From an uncultured Limnohabitans sp. (GTDB taxonomy: Bacteria; Pseudomonadota; Gammaproteobacteria; Burkholderiales; Burkholderiaceae_C): 15,847 nucleotides of DNA. The stretch lies in assembly GCA_937928195.1 (NCBI GenBank), contig CALEYZ010000115.1, forward strand, positions 1-15,847. Reading direction: 5' to 3'. Position numbers and translations under genes: made by a program. Below the pieces are notes generated by a model that worked only from the letters and a program-made list of their open reading frames with translations, was not told the origin of the DNA and made no database searches. Below are positions 7,521 to 14,970 of this stretch, in pieces; positions within the stretch are counted from its first letter, which is position 1; each line of letters begins with the position of its first letter.

Positions 7521-7535
7521 ACACTCGCAGATCGC

Positions 7536-8351
7536 TTAAGCCGTAAATCCTTTGTACAGCATGTAAGCGGCCAGCACATACAACACGCTGGCAAATGAAC
7601 GCTTTAATTGTTTCACTGGCAATTTGTGTGCGGCTGTGGCGCCAAGGGGTGCCATGAACACACTGCAACTGGCAATGACCACCAAGCCAGGCAGCCACAA
7701 GTAACCAATGCTGTGTTCAGGCAAGTTGGGCACACTCTGTCCTGCAATCACATAGCCAATCACATTGGCCAGTGCAATGGGAAAACCCAAAGCGGCGCTG
7801 GTGGCCACAGCATTGTGGATGGCCACGTTGCACCAGGTCATGAAGGGCACACTGACAAAACCACCCCCAGCACCGACCATGCCCGACAAGAAACCAATCA
7901 CGCCACCGGCACCCAGTAAACCGGGTGTGCTGGGGACTTGGCGATTGGGCGCTGGCTTTTTGTCCAAGAACATTTGAGTGGCAGAAAAACCAACGAACAA
8001 TGCAAAGAACAAGGCCAAGTAGGAGCCTTTCAATGCGGCAAATGCCCCCATGCTGGCCAAAAAGCTTCCCATCACAATGCCGGGCGCTAAGCCTTTGACC
8101 AAGTCCCAACGGACGGCTTGCTTTTTGTGGTGCGCGCGAACACTGGAAATGGAGGTGAAGATGATGGTGGCCATGGACGTGGCGATGGCCATTTTCACGG
8201 CCAGGTCGGGGGCCACGCCTCGGTCTCCCAACATGAGGGTCAGAAAGGGGACCATGACCATGCCACCGCCAATGCCAAGCAATCCAGCCAAGAAGCCAGT
8301 GAGCAGGCCCAAAGCGCCCAATTCAGCAATAAGGGTAGGTTCTAAAAACAT
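7536..8351 (-). CDS. TauE/SafE-family permease (anion exporter type)
   Basis: This is a multi-helix inner membrane protein of the TauE/SafE family, members of which export sulfite or organosulfur anions. The substrate here is unknown. The internal duplication is visible: GFLAGLLGIGGGMVMVPFL near the N-terminus and GFLSGMVGAGGGFVSVPFM in the second half are the paired family signatures. I start it at the ATG at 8351 (MFLEPTLIAELG; 271 residues). A GTG at 8399 would add 16 residues, but it lies inside the 3' arm of the 6S RNA. Neither start has a convincing ribosome site, though AGGA precedes the GTG. It is downstream of 6S RNA on the same strand, so readthrough transcription is likely. It is unrelated to the DsbD_2-type neighbour despite similar database names. 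Confidence 0.85.
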   Translation of the reverse strand: MFLEPTLIAELGALGLLTGFLAGLLGIGGGMVMVPFLTLMLGDRGVAPDLAVKMAIATSMATIIFTSISSVRAHHKKQAVRWDLVKGLAPGIVMGSFLASMGAFAALKGSYLALFFALFVGFSATQMFLDKKPAPNRQVPSTPGLLGAGGVIGFLSGMVGAGGGFVSVPFMTWCNVAIHNAVATSAALGFPIALANVIGYVIAGQSVPNLPEHSIGYLWLPGLVVIASCSVFMAPLGATAAHKLPVKQLKRSFASVLYVLAAYMLYKGFTA

Positions 8352-8384
8352 GTGTGGCAGACTTTGATGTACGTTGAATAAGGT

Positions 8385-8555
8385 GTCTGCAAGTGCCACT
8401 GGACCGGCATCCTGAACCGGGGTTCAGGTGGGCGAGGGCAGACTGGCGTTGGGTTCATCTGACGCGAGACGATCACGCTCACCAGACAATGTACCAAGCC
8501 CGGGCTCTAAGAGCATTGGTTCAAGGAAATATAAAGCCCAGCATGCACTGCAGAC
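8385..8555 (-). ncRNA. ssrS: 6S RNA
   Basis: This regulatory RNA imitates an open promoter and sequesters sigma70-RNA polymerase. On the minus strand the ends pair: GTCTGC (8555-8550) with GCAGAC (8390-8385), then AGTGC (8549-8545) with GCACT (8396-8392), leaving one bulged base. That is a 171-nt molecule with the long closing stem expected of 6S RNA. Near the 3' end CCTGAACCCCGGTTCAGG (8428-8411) forms the local hairpin that E. coli 6S has as CTTGAACC...GGTTCAAG. A matching TTGAACC on the 5' side can pair with it alternatively. The apical TGGTGAGCG also resembles E. coli TGGTGAGC. It follows zapA, its usual neighbour in proteobacteria. Ends are inferred from the stem. Confidence 0.88.
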
Positions 8556-8561
8556 AGAGCG

Positions 8562-8567
8562 ATTGTA
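8562..8567 (-). promoter_or_regulatory. -10 box of the 6S RNA promoter
   Basis: TACAAT on the minus strand ends seven bases before the inferred 5' end of 6S RNA at 8555, the expected distance for a sigma70 promoter. No good -35 box is seen 16-18 bases further upstream (CAGCAT at 17), so a second promoter or zapA readthrough may contribute. Confidence 0.55.
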
Positions 8568-8622
8568 GGCGCACAAGCCGATCGATGCTGTGAGCACCAC
8601 TTCGATGGCAATTGGCGCTGAT

Positions 8623-8976
8623 TTAAATCAACTGACCGTCTTGGTGCAGCGCTTGGTCTAATTTCTGGAGCAGCTGGCTCAAGCGCTCAGTATCGGCGCT
8701 GCTGAGTTCGGCCGTCGGGCTGGCTGAAGTTGCGGATGCTTCCGGTGTGCTGGAGGCAGCGTTTGATGAGGCACTTTCGGATTGCTCAAAGGCCAGATTG
8801 AGCGCGGCCAATACGGCAATCCGATCACGTGCTTTGATTTTGCCTGCATCGCGCACCTTGCACATGGCTTGGTCGACTTTGTCTACAGCGGCCAACAAAC
8901 GTGCCTCACCACCGACAGGACAGCCCAGCAGATAGCTTTGGCCCATGATTTGAACTTCGAGTTGTTTGGTGCTCAT
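8623..8976 (-). CDS. zapA: cell division protein ZapA
   Basis: ZapA is a small cytoplasmic protein that cross-links FtsZ filaments at the division ring. The protein is 117 residues. The N-terminal beta-rich domain begins MSTKQLEVQIMGQSYLLGCP, and the segment ARLLAAVDKVDQAMCKVRD leads into RIAVLAALNLAFE, the helix typical of ZapA. After about residue 65 comes a low-complexity Ser/Ala/Thr-rich linker and then a short helix ending LLQKLDQALHQDGQLI, so the usual C-terminal coiled coil is interrupted by a linker. Its ATG overlaps the stop of the upstream coiled-coil gene (ATGA), indicating translational coupling. 6S RNA follows about 70 bases downstream, supporting the assignment. Confidence 0.9.
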   Translation of the reverse strand: MSTKQLEVQIMGQSYLLGCPVGGEARLLAAVDKVDQAMCKVRDAGKIKARDRIAVLAALNLAFEQSESASSNAASSTPEASATSASPTAELSSADTERLSQLLQKLDQALHQDGQLI

Positions 8977-9194
8977 GAGTCGGCGTCAGAGGGGGTGTTT
9001 TGAGGAAGTCGCTCAATCAGGGCATCCACACGGGAACGGGCGGCAGCCAGTTTGGACTTGAGGAGGTCCCGCTCGTGCGAAACCGCCAGCACCTGCTGCT
9101 GCAGCAGTGCGTTGGTTTTTTGCAGTTCTTCGTGCCGAAGCAAGAGGTGCTCGACGCGTTCTGCAATCTGGTCGACGGTGGTGGAATTCGTCAT
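8973..9194 (-). CDS. small coiled-coil protein, ZapB-like, upstream of zapA
   Basis: This 73-residue protein is almost wholly one coiled coil. From about residue 7 to 62, hydrophobic residues recur at heptad spacing (EHLLLRHEELQKTNALLQQQ, then LLKSKLAAARSRVDALIERL), with a short polar tail. Small proteins of this type precede zapA in many beta- and gammaproteobacteria and resemble ZapB in size and form. A role with ZapA at the division site is inferred from this and from the ATGA overlap with zapA. True orthology to E. coli ZapB cannot be judged here, because coiled coils look alike. Confidence 0.75.
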   Translation of the reverse strand: MTNSTTVDQIAERVEHLLLRHEELQKTNALLQQQVLAVSHERDLLKSKLAAARSRVDALIERLPQNTPSDADS

Positions 9195-9257
9195 GTCAGC
9201 GCCATTGTAATTTCAGACATTGTAGGCTTGGTGCAAGCTAAGATCTTACAATCTAAT

Positions 9258-9475
9258 TTGTTGGTGCTCGAGACTTGGTTCGCAAGTCTCAGTTCAACGG
9301 GAAGCAGGAGAGCAAACCCCCTCGGGGCGACCTCCACCTGCGCTGCCCCCGCAACGGTCAGCAGACGGGTCTTTTTTCAAGACCCCGCTTTCATCAAAAG
9401 CCACTGAATGCCCTGAAACAGGTGTTTGGGAAGGTGATGAGGGTTGATCTGCTTAGCCCGGATACCGGCCAACAA
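9258..9475 (+). promoter_or_regulatory. cobalamin riboswitch controlling btuBFCD
   Basis: This is an mRNA leader that binds adenosylcobalamin or a related cobamide and turns down B12 uptake genes. Closing stem P1 is exact: TTGTTGG (9258-9264) with CCAACAA (9469-9475). Inside, in order, are ACGGGAAGCAGG (9297-9308), the conserved core CTGCCCCCGCAACGGTCAGC (9343-9362), AGCCACTG (9399-9406), TGGGAAGGTGATGAGGG (9427-9443) and the B12 box AGCCCGGATACCGGCC (9455-9470). These are the hallmark blocks of the class. A hairpin with arms GATTTG/TAAATC follows at 9479-9498 and may be the L13 partner of the ligand-sensing kissing loop. TACAAT at 9247-9252 is a possible -10 box, although it sits close to P1. 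With the hairpin, the riboswitch accounts for most of the 9195-9553 gene-free stretch. Confidence 0.93.
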
Positions 9476-9478
9476 GGT

Positions 9479-9498
9479 GATTTGCCCTAGGGTAAATC
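9479..9498 (+). promoter_or_regulatory. hairpin after riboswitch P1, likely part of the expression platform
   Basis: Arms GATTTGCC and GGTAAATC (one G-U pair) form eight base pairs around a four-base CTAG loop, three bases after P1. No run of T follows, so it is not a Rho-independent terminator. Hairpins in this place in cobalamin riboswitches often kiss loop L5. Control would then act on translation of btuB. Confidence 0.5.
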
Positions 9499-9553
9499 GT
9501 ACGTTCATGCACTGTCGGGGAAGGCGGTGAGAACATTGTTTTCAAGGTCAGCT

Positions 9554-11440
9554 ATGAAATTAACCATTCAACGCCATGTGAAGCGACAAGCTTCGGCACG
9601 TTTCCTTTCGTCTCATGCATTGAGTTTGTCCGCTTTGGCCGTCAATCTCTTGTGTGCCTCAAGCGGCATGGCGCAAACCCTGTTGCCCGATACCGTGATC
9701 ACGGCCAGCCGTGTCATGCAGCGTGCACAAGATGCTTTGCCCGATGTCACACTTTTAACGCGCGCAGAAATTGAGCGTTCACAAGCCAAAGATGTGCCCA
9801 GTTTGTTGCAACAACTGGCAGGTCTGGAAGTCACGCAATCGGGTGGCATGGGCGGCGTGGCGACGCTGTTCATGCGCGGTGCCGAGTCAAGGCATGCACT
9901 GGTGCTGGTCGATGGCCTGCCCATGAACAATTTAAATTTCAACTTGGCAGCACTCGAACATTTACCGCTGAGTGGCATCGAGCGAATTGAAGTGGTGCGT
10001 GGCAATGTGTCCAGCTTGTATGGCAGTGCAGCCTTGGGTGGCGTGGTGCACATCTTCACACGTCAAAACAGCGGGGCTGCGCTGAAAGGACCTTGGTTAG
10101 AGTCTTCCGTGCAAGTGGGTTCTGAGGCCTATCGCAGCGCTCAAGTCAGTGCAGGTCAAAAATGGGCGTCTGGTTTTGGCGTCAATGCCGCCATGGAGCA
10201 CGTCCAGACATCCGGTTTCAATGCCATCAACCCTTTGCAACGGCCAGGCACCAATCCTGACCGTGATGGATACAAGCGCCAGTCCAGTGCGTTGAACTTT
10301 TCTCAAGAATTTGAGTCGGGCCGATTGGGCTTGATGCTGCGCGATACCCAAGCCAATGTTCAATACGACAGCCAATATGGACCCGCAAACCAAGCAGATG
10401 AATCGCGCAGCATTTTGCGCAGTGCAGTTTTGAACGCCCATGTTCAAGCAAGCCAGAACTTGGCTGTGGATGTGTCTGTGGGCGAGCAAGAAGACAAGTT
10501 GAATGCGGCCATCACAGCCTATCCTTACTTTGTGAACTCCAAGTCGCAAACTTCGACCGTGGGCGCGGTTTGGACCCTCTGGCCACAACATGACATCACT
10601 GCAGGTTATGAAAACACGCGACAAAAAATTGCGAGTGACACCGAGTACAGTCCTGCGCAAAGAAGTTCAGAATCTTGGCGCTTGGGCTATCAGGCCAAGC
10701 TGGCGCAGCACCAATGGCAACTCAATGTTCGACAAGATCAGTATTCAGACTTCGGCAATGCCAACACTTGGTACGCTGCTTATGCGTATTGGCTGTCGCC
10801 TGCTTGGCGCTTGAAGGCCAGTGCCTCAACTGGTTTTATGGCGCCCACCTTCAATGATTTGTACTACCCGTGGGGTGGCAATGCCCATCTCAAACCAGAG
10901 CAAGCACGGTCCAACGAAGTGGGTTTGCAATACACGCAAGCGCAGTTGCAGTGGCGCATGACCGCGTTTGAAAATCGTTACATTGATTTAATCGACAACG
11001 ATGCCAACTGGACACGCACCAACATCGCCAAGGCCAAAAACCAAGGTGTTGAAATGAGCTTGTCGGGAGAATGGCAACTTGCAAGCCTGGGTGCACAGAA
11101 GTGGCGTTTAAGCCTGACCTCGCAAGATCCACAAAACGACATCACGCACCAAGCACTGGCGCGTCGCGCCAAGACACTGGTGCAGGCAGGATTGAATCAG
11201 AACCTTGCCGATTGGGATACGGGGGTGCAAATGCGTTACAGCGGTGCACGCCAGGATGCTGCCAAAACTTTGCCGTCCTTCGCTGTATGGGACATCACGG
11301 CCAGCAAAGCACTCAGCCAAGAATGGCGTTTGAATGCGCGCATTGAAAACTTGGGCAACGTTCACTATCAAACCATTTACGGTTACAACATGCCCAGCCG
11401 CGGTTTGTTTGTGGGCCTGAAGTGGACGCCGGTGCTGTAA
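9554..11440 (+). CDS. btuB: TonB-dependent outer membrane vitamin B12 receptor
   Basis: This is a gated outer membrane channel that binds cobalamin and imports it with TonB energy. From ATG 9554 it is 628 residues. A signal peptide ends near 40 (SSGMAQ), followed by the TonB box DTVITAS at about 46-52. The plug domain has PSLLQQLAGLEV, FMRGAESRHALVLVDG and IERIEVVRG...SLYGSAALGGVVHIFTR. A 22-strand-type barrel fills the rest, closing with LFVGLKWTPVL. I prefer ATG 9554 because AAGG lies about 7 bases upstream; a GTG at 9527, with GGGGAAGG almost touching it, would add nine residues. The cobalamin riboswitch directly upstream and btuFCD downstream make cobalamin the likely ligand, since receptor sequence alone would not separate it from iron-complex receptors. 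Confidence 0.93.
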   Translation: MKLTIQRHVKRQASARFLSSHALSLSALAVNLLCASSGMAQTLLPDTVITASRVMQRAQDALPDVTLLTRAEIERSQAKDVPSLLQQLAGLEVTQSGGMGGVATLFMRGAESRHALVLVDGLPMNNLNFNLAALEHLPLSGIERIEVVRGNVSSLYGSAALGGVVHIFTRQNSGAALKGPWLESSVQVGSEAYRSAQVSAGQKWASGFGVNAAMEHVQTSGFNAINPLQRPGTNPDRDGYKRQSSALNFSQEFESGRLGLMLRDTQANVQYDSQYGPANQADESRSILRSAVLNAHVQASQNLAVDVSVGEQEDKLNAAITAYPYFVNSKSQTSTVGAVWTLWPQHDITAGYENTRQKIASDTEYSPAQRSSESWRLGYQAKLAQHQWQLNVRQDQYSDFGNANTWYAAYAYWLSPAWRLKASASTGFMAPTFNDLYYPWGGNAHLKPEQARSNEVGLQYTQAQLQWRMTAFENRYIDLIDNDANWTRTNIAKAKNQGVEMSLSGEWQLASLGAQKWRLSLTSQDPQNDITHQALARRAKTLVQAGLNQNLADWDTGVQMRYSGARQDAAKTLPSFAVWDITASKALSQEWRLNARIENLGNVHYQTIYGYNMPSRGLFVGLKWTPVL

Positions 11441-11461
11441 GTCGCCTTTGAAGTCACAACG

Positions 11462-12379
11462 ATGAACATGTTGGCAATGCTCAAAACAGTCATCCGTGCT
11501 GGCCTTGTGCTTGCACTGTGTGCTGGCGGGTGGGTGTTGGCGCATGCGCAAAATGTGCCATCGTCTGTGACTTTGACAGATGACCGTGGGCACGAGGTGC
11601 GCCTTGACAAAGTGCCACAACGCGTCATCACCTTGCTGCCTTCTCTTGGCGAAATTGTGTGTGAGCTCAAAGCCTGCGAGCGCTTGGTGGGGGTCGACCG
11701 GTACAGCAATTGGCCTGAGCGCGTCAAAGCCTTGCCCAAGTTGGGTGGCTTGGACGACACGCCATTGGAAGCCTTGGTCAAGTTGAAGCCAGATTTGGTT
11801 TTATTGGCCAAGTCTTCTCGTGTGACCCAACGTTTGGAGTCTTTGGGCATCAAGGTTCTGGCACTGGAGCCGCAAAACCAAGGCGATATGCAGCGTGTCA
11901 TTCAGCAGATTGCAATGGCATTGCAATTGCCTCACGCGCAAGCGCAATCGGCATTGTTGTGGCAAAGCATTCAGCAGCGTTTGGACGCGGCTGCACAGCG
12001 CGTGCCAAAGGCCGCCCAAGGTGCACGGATTTATTTTGAAGCGGGCAGTGGTTATTTTGCCGCCGGCGAAGCGTCTTACATCGGCGAAACTTTAAAGCGC
12101 TTGGGCCTGGTCAATGTGGTCACTGCCAACATGGGGTCGTTTCCACAAGTGAACCCCGAGTTTGTCGTGAAGGCCAATCCGCAAATTATTTTCATGGGCG
12201 AGCGTGCGGCAACCGACTTGCCCAGTCGCCCGGGTTGGCAGCGCATTGAGGCTGTGCAAAAACAACGCGTGTGCAGTTTTGCGCCGGCACAGTCTGACAT
12301 CATTGTGCGATCCGGTCCTCGCATCCCAGAAGCCGCTGAACTGATGGTGGACTGTTTGAAAAGGATGTACCCAGAATGA
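11462..12379 (+). CDS. btuF: cobalamin-binding periplasmic protein of ABC importer
   Basis: This is the periplasmic binding protein that hands B12 to BtuCD. It is 305 residues. The signal peptide (about 1-29) ends in AHAQ. The mature form starts with TLTDDRGHEVRLDKVPQRVITLLPS, the typical opening of class III binding proteins (TroA/Fhu-like fold), followed by a lobe with LVGVDRYSNWPERVKALPKLGG and LEALVKLKPDLVLL. A long linker helix joins the second lobe (ARIYFEAGSGYFAAG, SFPQVNPEFVVKANPQIIFMG). It begins 21 bases after btuB and its stop overlaps the btuC start (ATGA). Position in a riboswitch-controlled operon identifies the ligand; fold alone would also fit heme or siderophore binding. Confidence 0.92.
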   Translation: MNMLAMLKTVIRAGLVLALCAGGWVLAHAQNVPSSVTLTDDRGHEVRLDKVPQRVITLLPSLGEIVCELKACERLVGVDRYSNWPERVKALPKLGGLDDTPLEALVKLKPDLVLLAKSSRVTQRLESLGIKVLALEPQNQGDMQRVIQQIAMALQLPHAQAQSALLWQSIQQRLDAAAQRVPKAAQGARIYFEAGSGYFAAGEASYIGETLKRLGLVNVVTANMGSFPQVNPEFVVKANPQIIFMGERAATDLPSRPGWQRIEAVQKQRVCSFAPAQSDIIVRSGPRIPEAAELMVDCLKRMYPE

Positions 12380-13386
12380 ACGCCGGCAACCGCGCCTCTG
12401 TGCGCAAGCTTGGCATGCAACTGGGCCTGCTGTTGATGCTGCTGCTGTGCGCAGGCGCCATGGTGGGCAGCGATGGCTTCGCGCTTTTCAAGTGGCAAGA
12501 CGATGCCAGCTTGATCTTTGACATTCGCTTGCCCAGAACCTTGGGGGCTTGTCTGGCGGGCGCCTTGCTAGGCTTGGCCGGAGCGCTGGCGCAAGGCTTG
12601 TTTCGCAATCCCTTGGCCGATCCGTATTTGCTGGGCAGTGCATCGGGTGCCAGTTTGGGGGTGGCCATTGGCATGGTGCTGTTGTCACAAGTGAACATCT
12701 CGCCGTGGTTCCTTCGATTGGGCATCACAGGCATGGCGTTCATGGGTGCTTGGTTGGCCGTGGCTTTGTCCTTGATTCTTTCGTGGGGTGTTCAACACAC
12801 GCTTCGGTTGCTCTTGGCTGGGGTGGTGGTGGGTGTGGTGTTTGGTGCTGCGGCATCGTTGCTGCTTATCTTGTACCCCAGCATTCAAGGGTCTGTGCAA
12901 TCGTTCATGTTGGGCTCTACCGCTTATGTGAGTTGGTCGGCCTGTGGCCTGATGGTGGGTGTGCTGATGTTGTCCTGGTTTGTGGCGGTGGCGGCAAGTC
13001 CTGTGTTGGATGGCCTGGCATTGGGCGAGTCCACGGCACTCAGTTTGGGTTTGCCCGTCAAATCCTTGCGGTGGCTGCTGCTGGCGGTGCTGGCTTTGTG
13101 TACCGCAGCGGCTGTGGCACAAACGGGACTGATTGCCTTTGTCGGTTTGGCGGCCCCGCACTTGGTGCGCGCGCGCGTTAAGGGGGTGCACAGCAAAACC
13201 TTGAGCATGTCCTGTCTGATGGGCGCTGTGTTGTTGGGCGCAGCCGATTTGCTGGCGCGTGGCATGTTGGCCCCCGTTGAATTGCCTGTGGGGGTGCTGA
13301 CCGCCATTTTGGGTGGTGGTTACATGTTGTTTCTGATGCATGGCATGACAAGACCGGGCACCAGCGCCAAAGGTGGGCAAGCATGA
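12376..13386 (+). CDS. btuC: vitamin B12 ABC transporter permease
   Basis: This is the inner membrane channel of the B12 importer, FecCD family, acting as a dimer. It is 336 residues with about ten hydrophobic helices. Family signatures are visible: RLPRTLGACLAGALLGLAGA (51-70), then NPLADPYLLGSASGA at 78-92, and near the C-terminus GLIAFVGLAAPHLVR, which is the cytoplasmic coupling region that meets the ATPase. The last helices carry GVLTAILGGGYMLFLM. The start overlaps the btuF stop and the stop overlaps the btuD start, both as ATGA, so translation of the three genes is coupled. Cobalamin specificity is from context. Confidence 0.93.
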   Translation: MNAGNRASVRKLGMQLGLLLMLLLCAGAMVGSDGFALFKWQDDASLIFDIRLPRTLGACLAGALLGLAGALAQGLFRNPLADPYLLGSASGASLGVAIGMVLLSQVNISPWFLRLGITGMAFMGAWLAVALSLILSWGVQHTLRLLLAGVVVGVVFGAAASLLLILYPSIQGSVQSFMLGSTAYVSWSACGLMVGVLMLSWFVAVAASPVLDGLALGESTALSLGLPVKSLRWLLLAVLALCTAAAVAQTGLIAFVGLAAPHLVRARVKGVHSKTLSMSCLMGAVLLGAADLLARGMLAPVELPVGVLTAILGGGYMLFLMHGMTRPGTSAKGGQA

Positions 13387-14195
13387 ACCGCCATTCCAAC
13401 ACCGGTACACATTCTGAAGTGGCCTTGTCCGCGCAGGGCGTCACGGTGCTGCACGGTGACATCAAAGCGGTCAACAACGTTTCCCTCTCTTTGCATGCGG
13501 GAGAGTGGTTTGCTTTGGTGGGCCCCAACGGGGCGGGCAAATCAAGTTTGCTGAAGGCCTTGGCTGGTTTGTCGCCAGCGTTGCAAACACAAGGGCAAGT
13601 GAGCTTGTTGGGGCAGCCCTGGACGCAATGGCATCGCAAAGAGCGTGCGCAGACCTTGGCCTGGCTGGGTCAAGCAGAGGCAGGACAAGATGACCTCACG
13701 GTTTACGACGTGGCCATGTTGGGCAGATTGCCGCATCAGTCGTGGTTGGCCTCGCCAAGTGCCCAAGACCATGCTGTGGTGGAGGTGGCGCTCAAGACGG
13801 TGCAAGCGTGGGAATGGCGCACGCGCAGTTTGGGGCAACTGTCTGGCGGGGAACGGCAGCGGGTTTTGCTGGCGCGTGCATTGGCCGTTCAGGCCAAGGT
13901 TTATCTCATGGACGAACCTTTGGCCGGCGTCGATGTGCCGCATCAGGCCGATTGGCTGGAGTGGGTTCGGTGTTTGACTGAGCAGGGCGCCGCGGTGGTG
14001 AGTGTGTTGCACGAACTCAATTTGGCCTTGCAGGCGGATGGCTTGTGGGTGATGTCGCAGGGTCAATTGGTGCATGCAGGCAAGCCCCATTCACCTGCCA
14101 CACATCAAGCTTTGTCAACGGTGTTTCAAAACAGATTGCAGTGGCGCGAATGGCAAGAAGAGGGCGTGACGCGCTGGGTGGCCTTGCCCAAATAA
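13383..14195 (+). CDS. btuD: vitamin B12 ABC transporter ATP-binding protein
   Basis: This is the ATPase that powers B12 import through BtuC. It is 270 residues with the complete ABC set: Walker A GPNGAGKSS (47-55), Q-loop in LGQAE (about 95-99), signature LSGGERQR (153-160), Walker B VYLMDEP (173-179), D-loop AGVD and switch His210 (VLHELN). The C-terminal 50 residues form an extra region ending in QWREWQEEGVTRWVALPK. It overlaps the end of btuC by four bases and is the last gene of the operon. The 41 bases to the convergent nth gene contain no clear terminator. Motifs make the ATPase certain and context gives the substrate. Confidence 0.93.
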   Translation: MNRHSNTGTHSEVALSAQGVTVLHGDIKAVNNVSLSLHAGEWFALVGPNGAGKSSLLKALAGLSPALQTQGQVSLLGQPWTQWHRKERAQTLAWLGQAEAGQDDLTVYDVAMLGRLPHQSWLASPSAQDHAVVEVALKTVQAWEWRTRSLGQLSGGERQRVLLARALAVQAKVYLMDEPLAGVDVPHQADWLEWVRCLTEQGAAVVSVLHELNLALQADGLWVMSQGQLVHAGKPHSPATHQALSTVFQNRLQWREWQEEGVTRWVALPK

Positions 14196-14236
14196 CGCTG
14201 TGACTTGGTGCGCGTTAGAAGCAACAGTTTCGATGT

Positions 14237-14869
14237 TTAAGCCGTCTTAGGTTTGAAATCACAAAAGGCCGAGACAGCGCACTGCGCGCACAGTGGCTTG
14301 CGGGCTTGGCAGACATAGCGACCATGCAAGATCAGCCAATGGTGTGCATCCACCAAATACTTTTCGGGAATGCGCTTGAGCAGTTTCATTTCCACTTCAT
14401 AGGGCGTCTTGCCAGGTGCAAGGCCCGTTCTGTTGCCCAGCCGGAAGATGTGTGTGTCCACCGCCATGGTGGGTTCGCCAAACGCCACATTGAGCACCAC
14501 GTTGGCAGTTTTGCGGCCTACGCCAGGCAGAGACTCCAAGGCTTCGCGCGATCGGGGCACTTCGCCTTGGTACTGGTCCACCAAAATTTGACAGGTTTTG
14601 AGCAAGTTGCTGGCCTTATTGCGATACAAGCCAATGGTCTTGATGTAGCTTTCCAGGCCGTCTTGGCCTAGTGCCAAGATGGCCTGCGGTGTGTTGGCCA
14701 CAGGAAACAGCTTGCGCGTGGCTTTGTTCACGCCCACATCGGTGGCCTGTGCAGACAAGAGCACCGCTGTCAACAACTCAAACACCGAGGTGTAAGCCAG
14801 CTCTGTGGTGGGCTGAGGGTTGGCTTCCTTCAGGGTGTGAAAAAAGAGTTCGATGTTGTGAGCGTTCAT
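14237..14869 (-). CDS. nth: endonuclease III (DNA glycosylase/AP lyase)
   Basis: This is a base-excision repair enzyme that removes oxidised pyrimidines and cleaves at abasic sites. It is 210 residues, the same size class as E. coli Nth, and the key residues fall at the same numbers. The helix-hairpin-helix LPGVGRKTAN carries catalytic Lys120, Asp138 is in MAVDTHIFRLGNRTG, and the C-terminal [4Fe-4S] cluster ligands are Cys187, Cys194, Cys197 and Cys203 (C-x6-C-x2-C-x5-C). The start ATG lacks a clear ribosome site. It converges on btuD and is divergent from the aminotransferase gene, with 101 bases between the two starts. In that gap I see no promoter good enough to call. Confidence 0.96.
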   Translation of the reverse strand: MNAHNIELFFHTLKEANPQPTTELAYTSVFELLTAVLLSAQATDVGVNKATRKLFPVANTPQAILALGQDGLESYIKTIGLYRNKASNLLKTCQILVDQYQGEVPRSREALESLPGVGRKTANVVLNVAFGEPTMAVDTHIFRLGNRTGLAPGKTPYEVEMKLLKRIPEKYLVDAHHWLILHGRYVCQARKPLCAQCAVSAFCDFKPKTA

Positions 14870-14970
14870 GAGGGAAAATATCAGCAGAATGTTGGCACTG
14901 GCTTGTCAATCCAAGTCAAAATAGACCGTAGCCATTCGCCTGTTTAAAAGTGTTTTGTGGAAGATACACC

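Noticed and set aside
9241..9252. TACAAT at 9247-9252 as a firm promoter for btuB
   Set aside because: The -10 match is good, but no convincing -35 is found at 16-18 bases, and P1 starts only six bases later; kept only as a remark.
11911..11923. GCAATG-G-CATTGC perfect palindrome inside btuF
   Set aside because: It lies within well-conserved coding sequence (IAMALQL) and has no repeat partner or regulatory context; probably codon coincidence.
12685..13410. Long minus-strand open frame opposite btuC, rich in Gln and His
   Set aside because: Composition is the mirror of hydrophobic Leu/Val/Ala codons of btuC; no family resemblance. Shadow frame.
14196..14236. Possible terminator between convergent btuD and nth
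   Set aside because: No stem-loop or T-run could be found by eye in these 41 bases.
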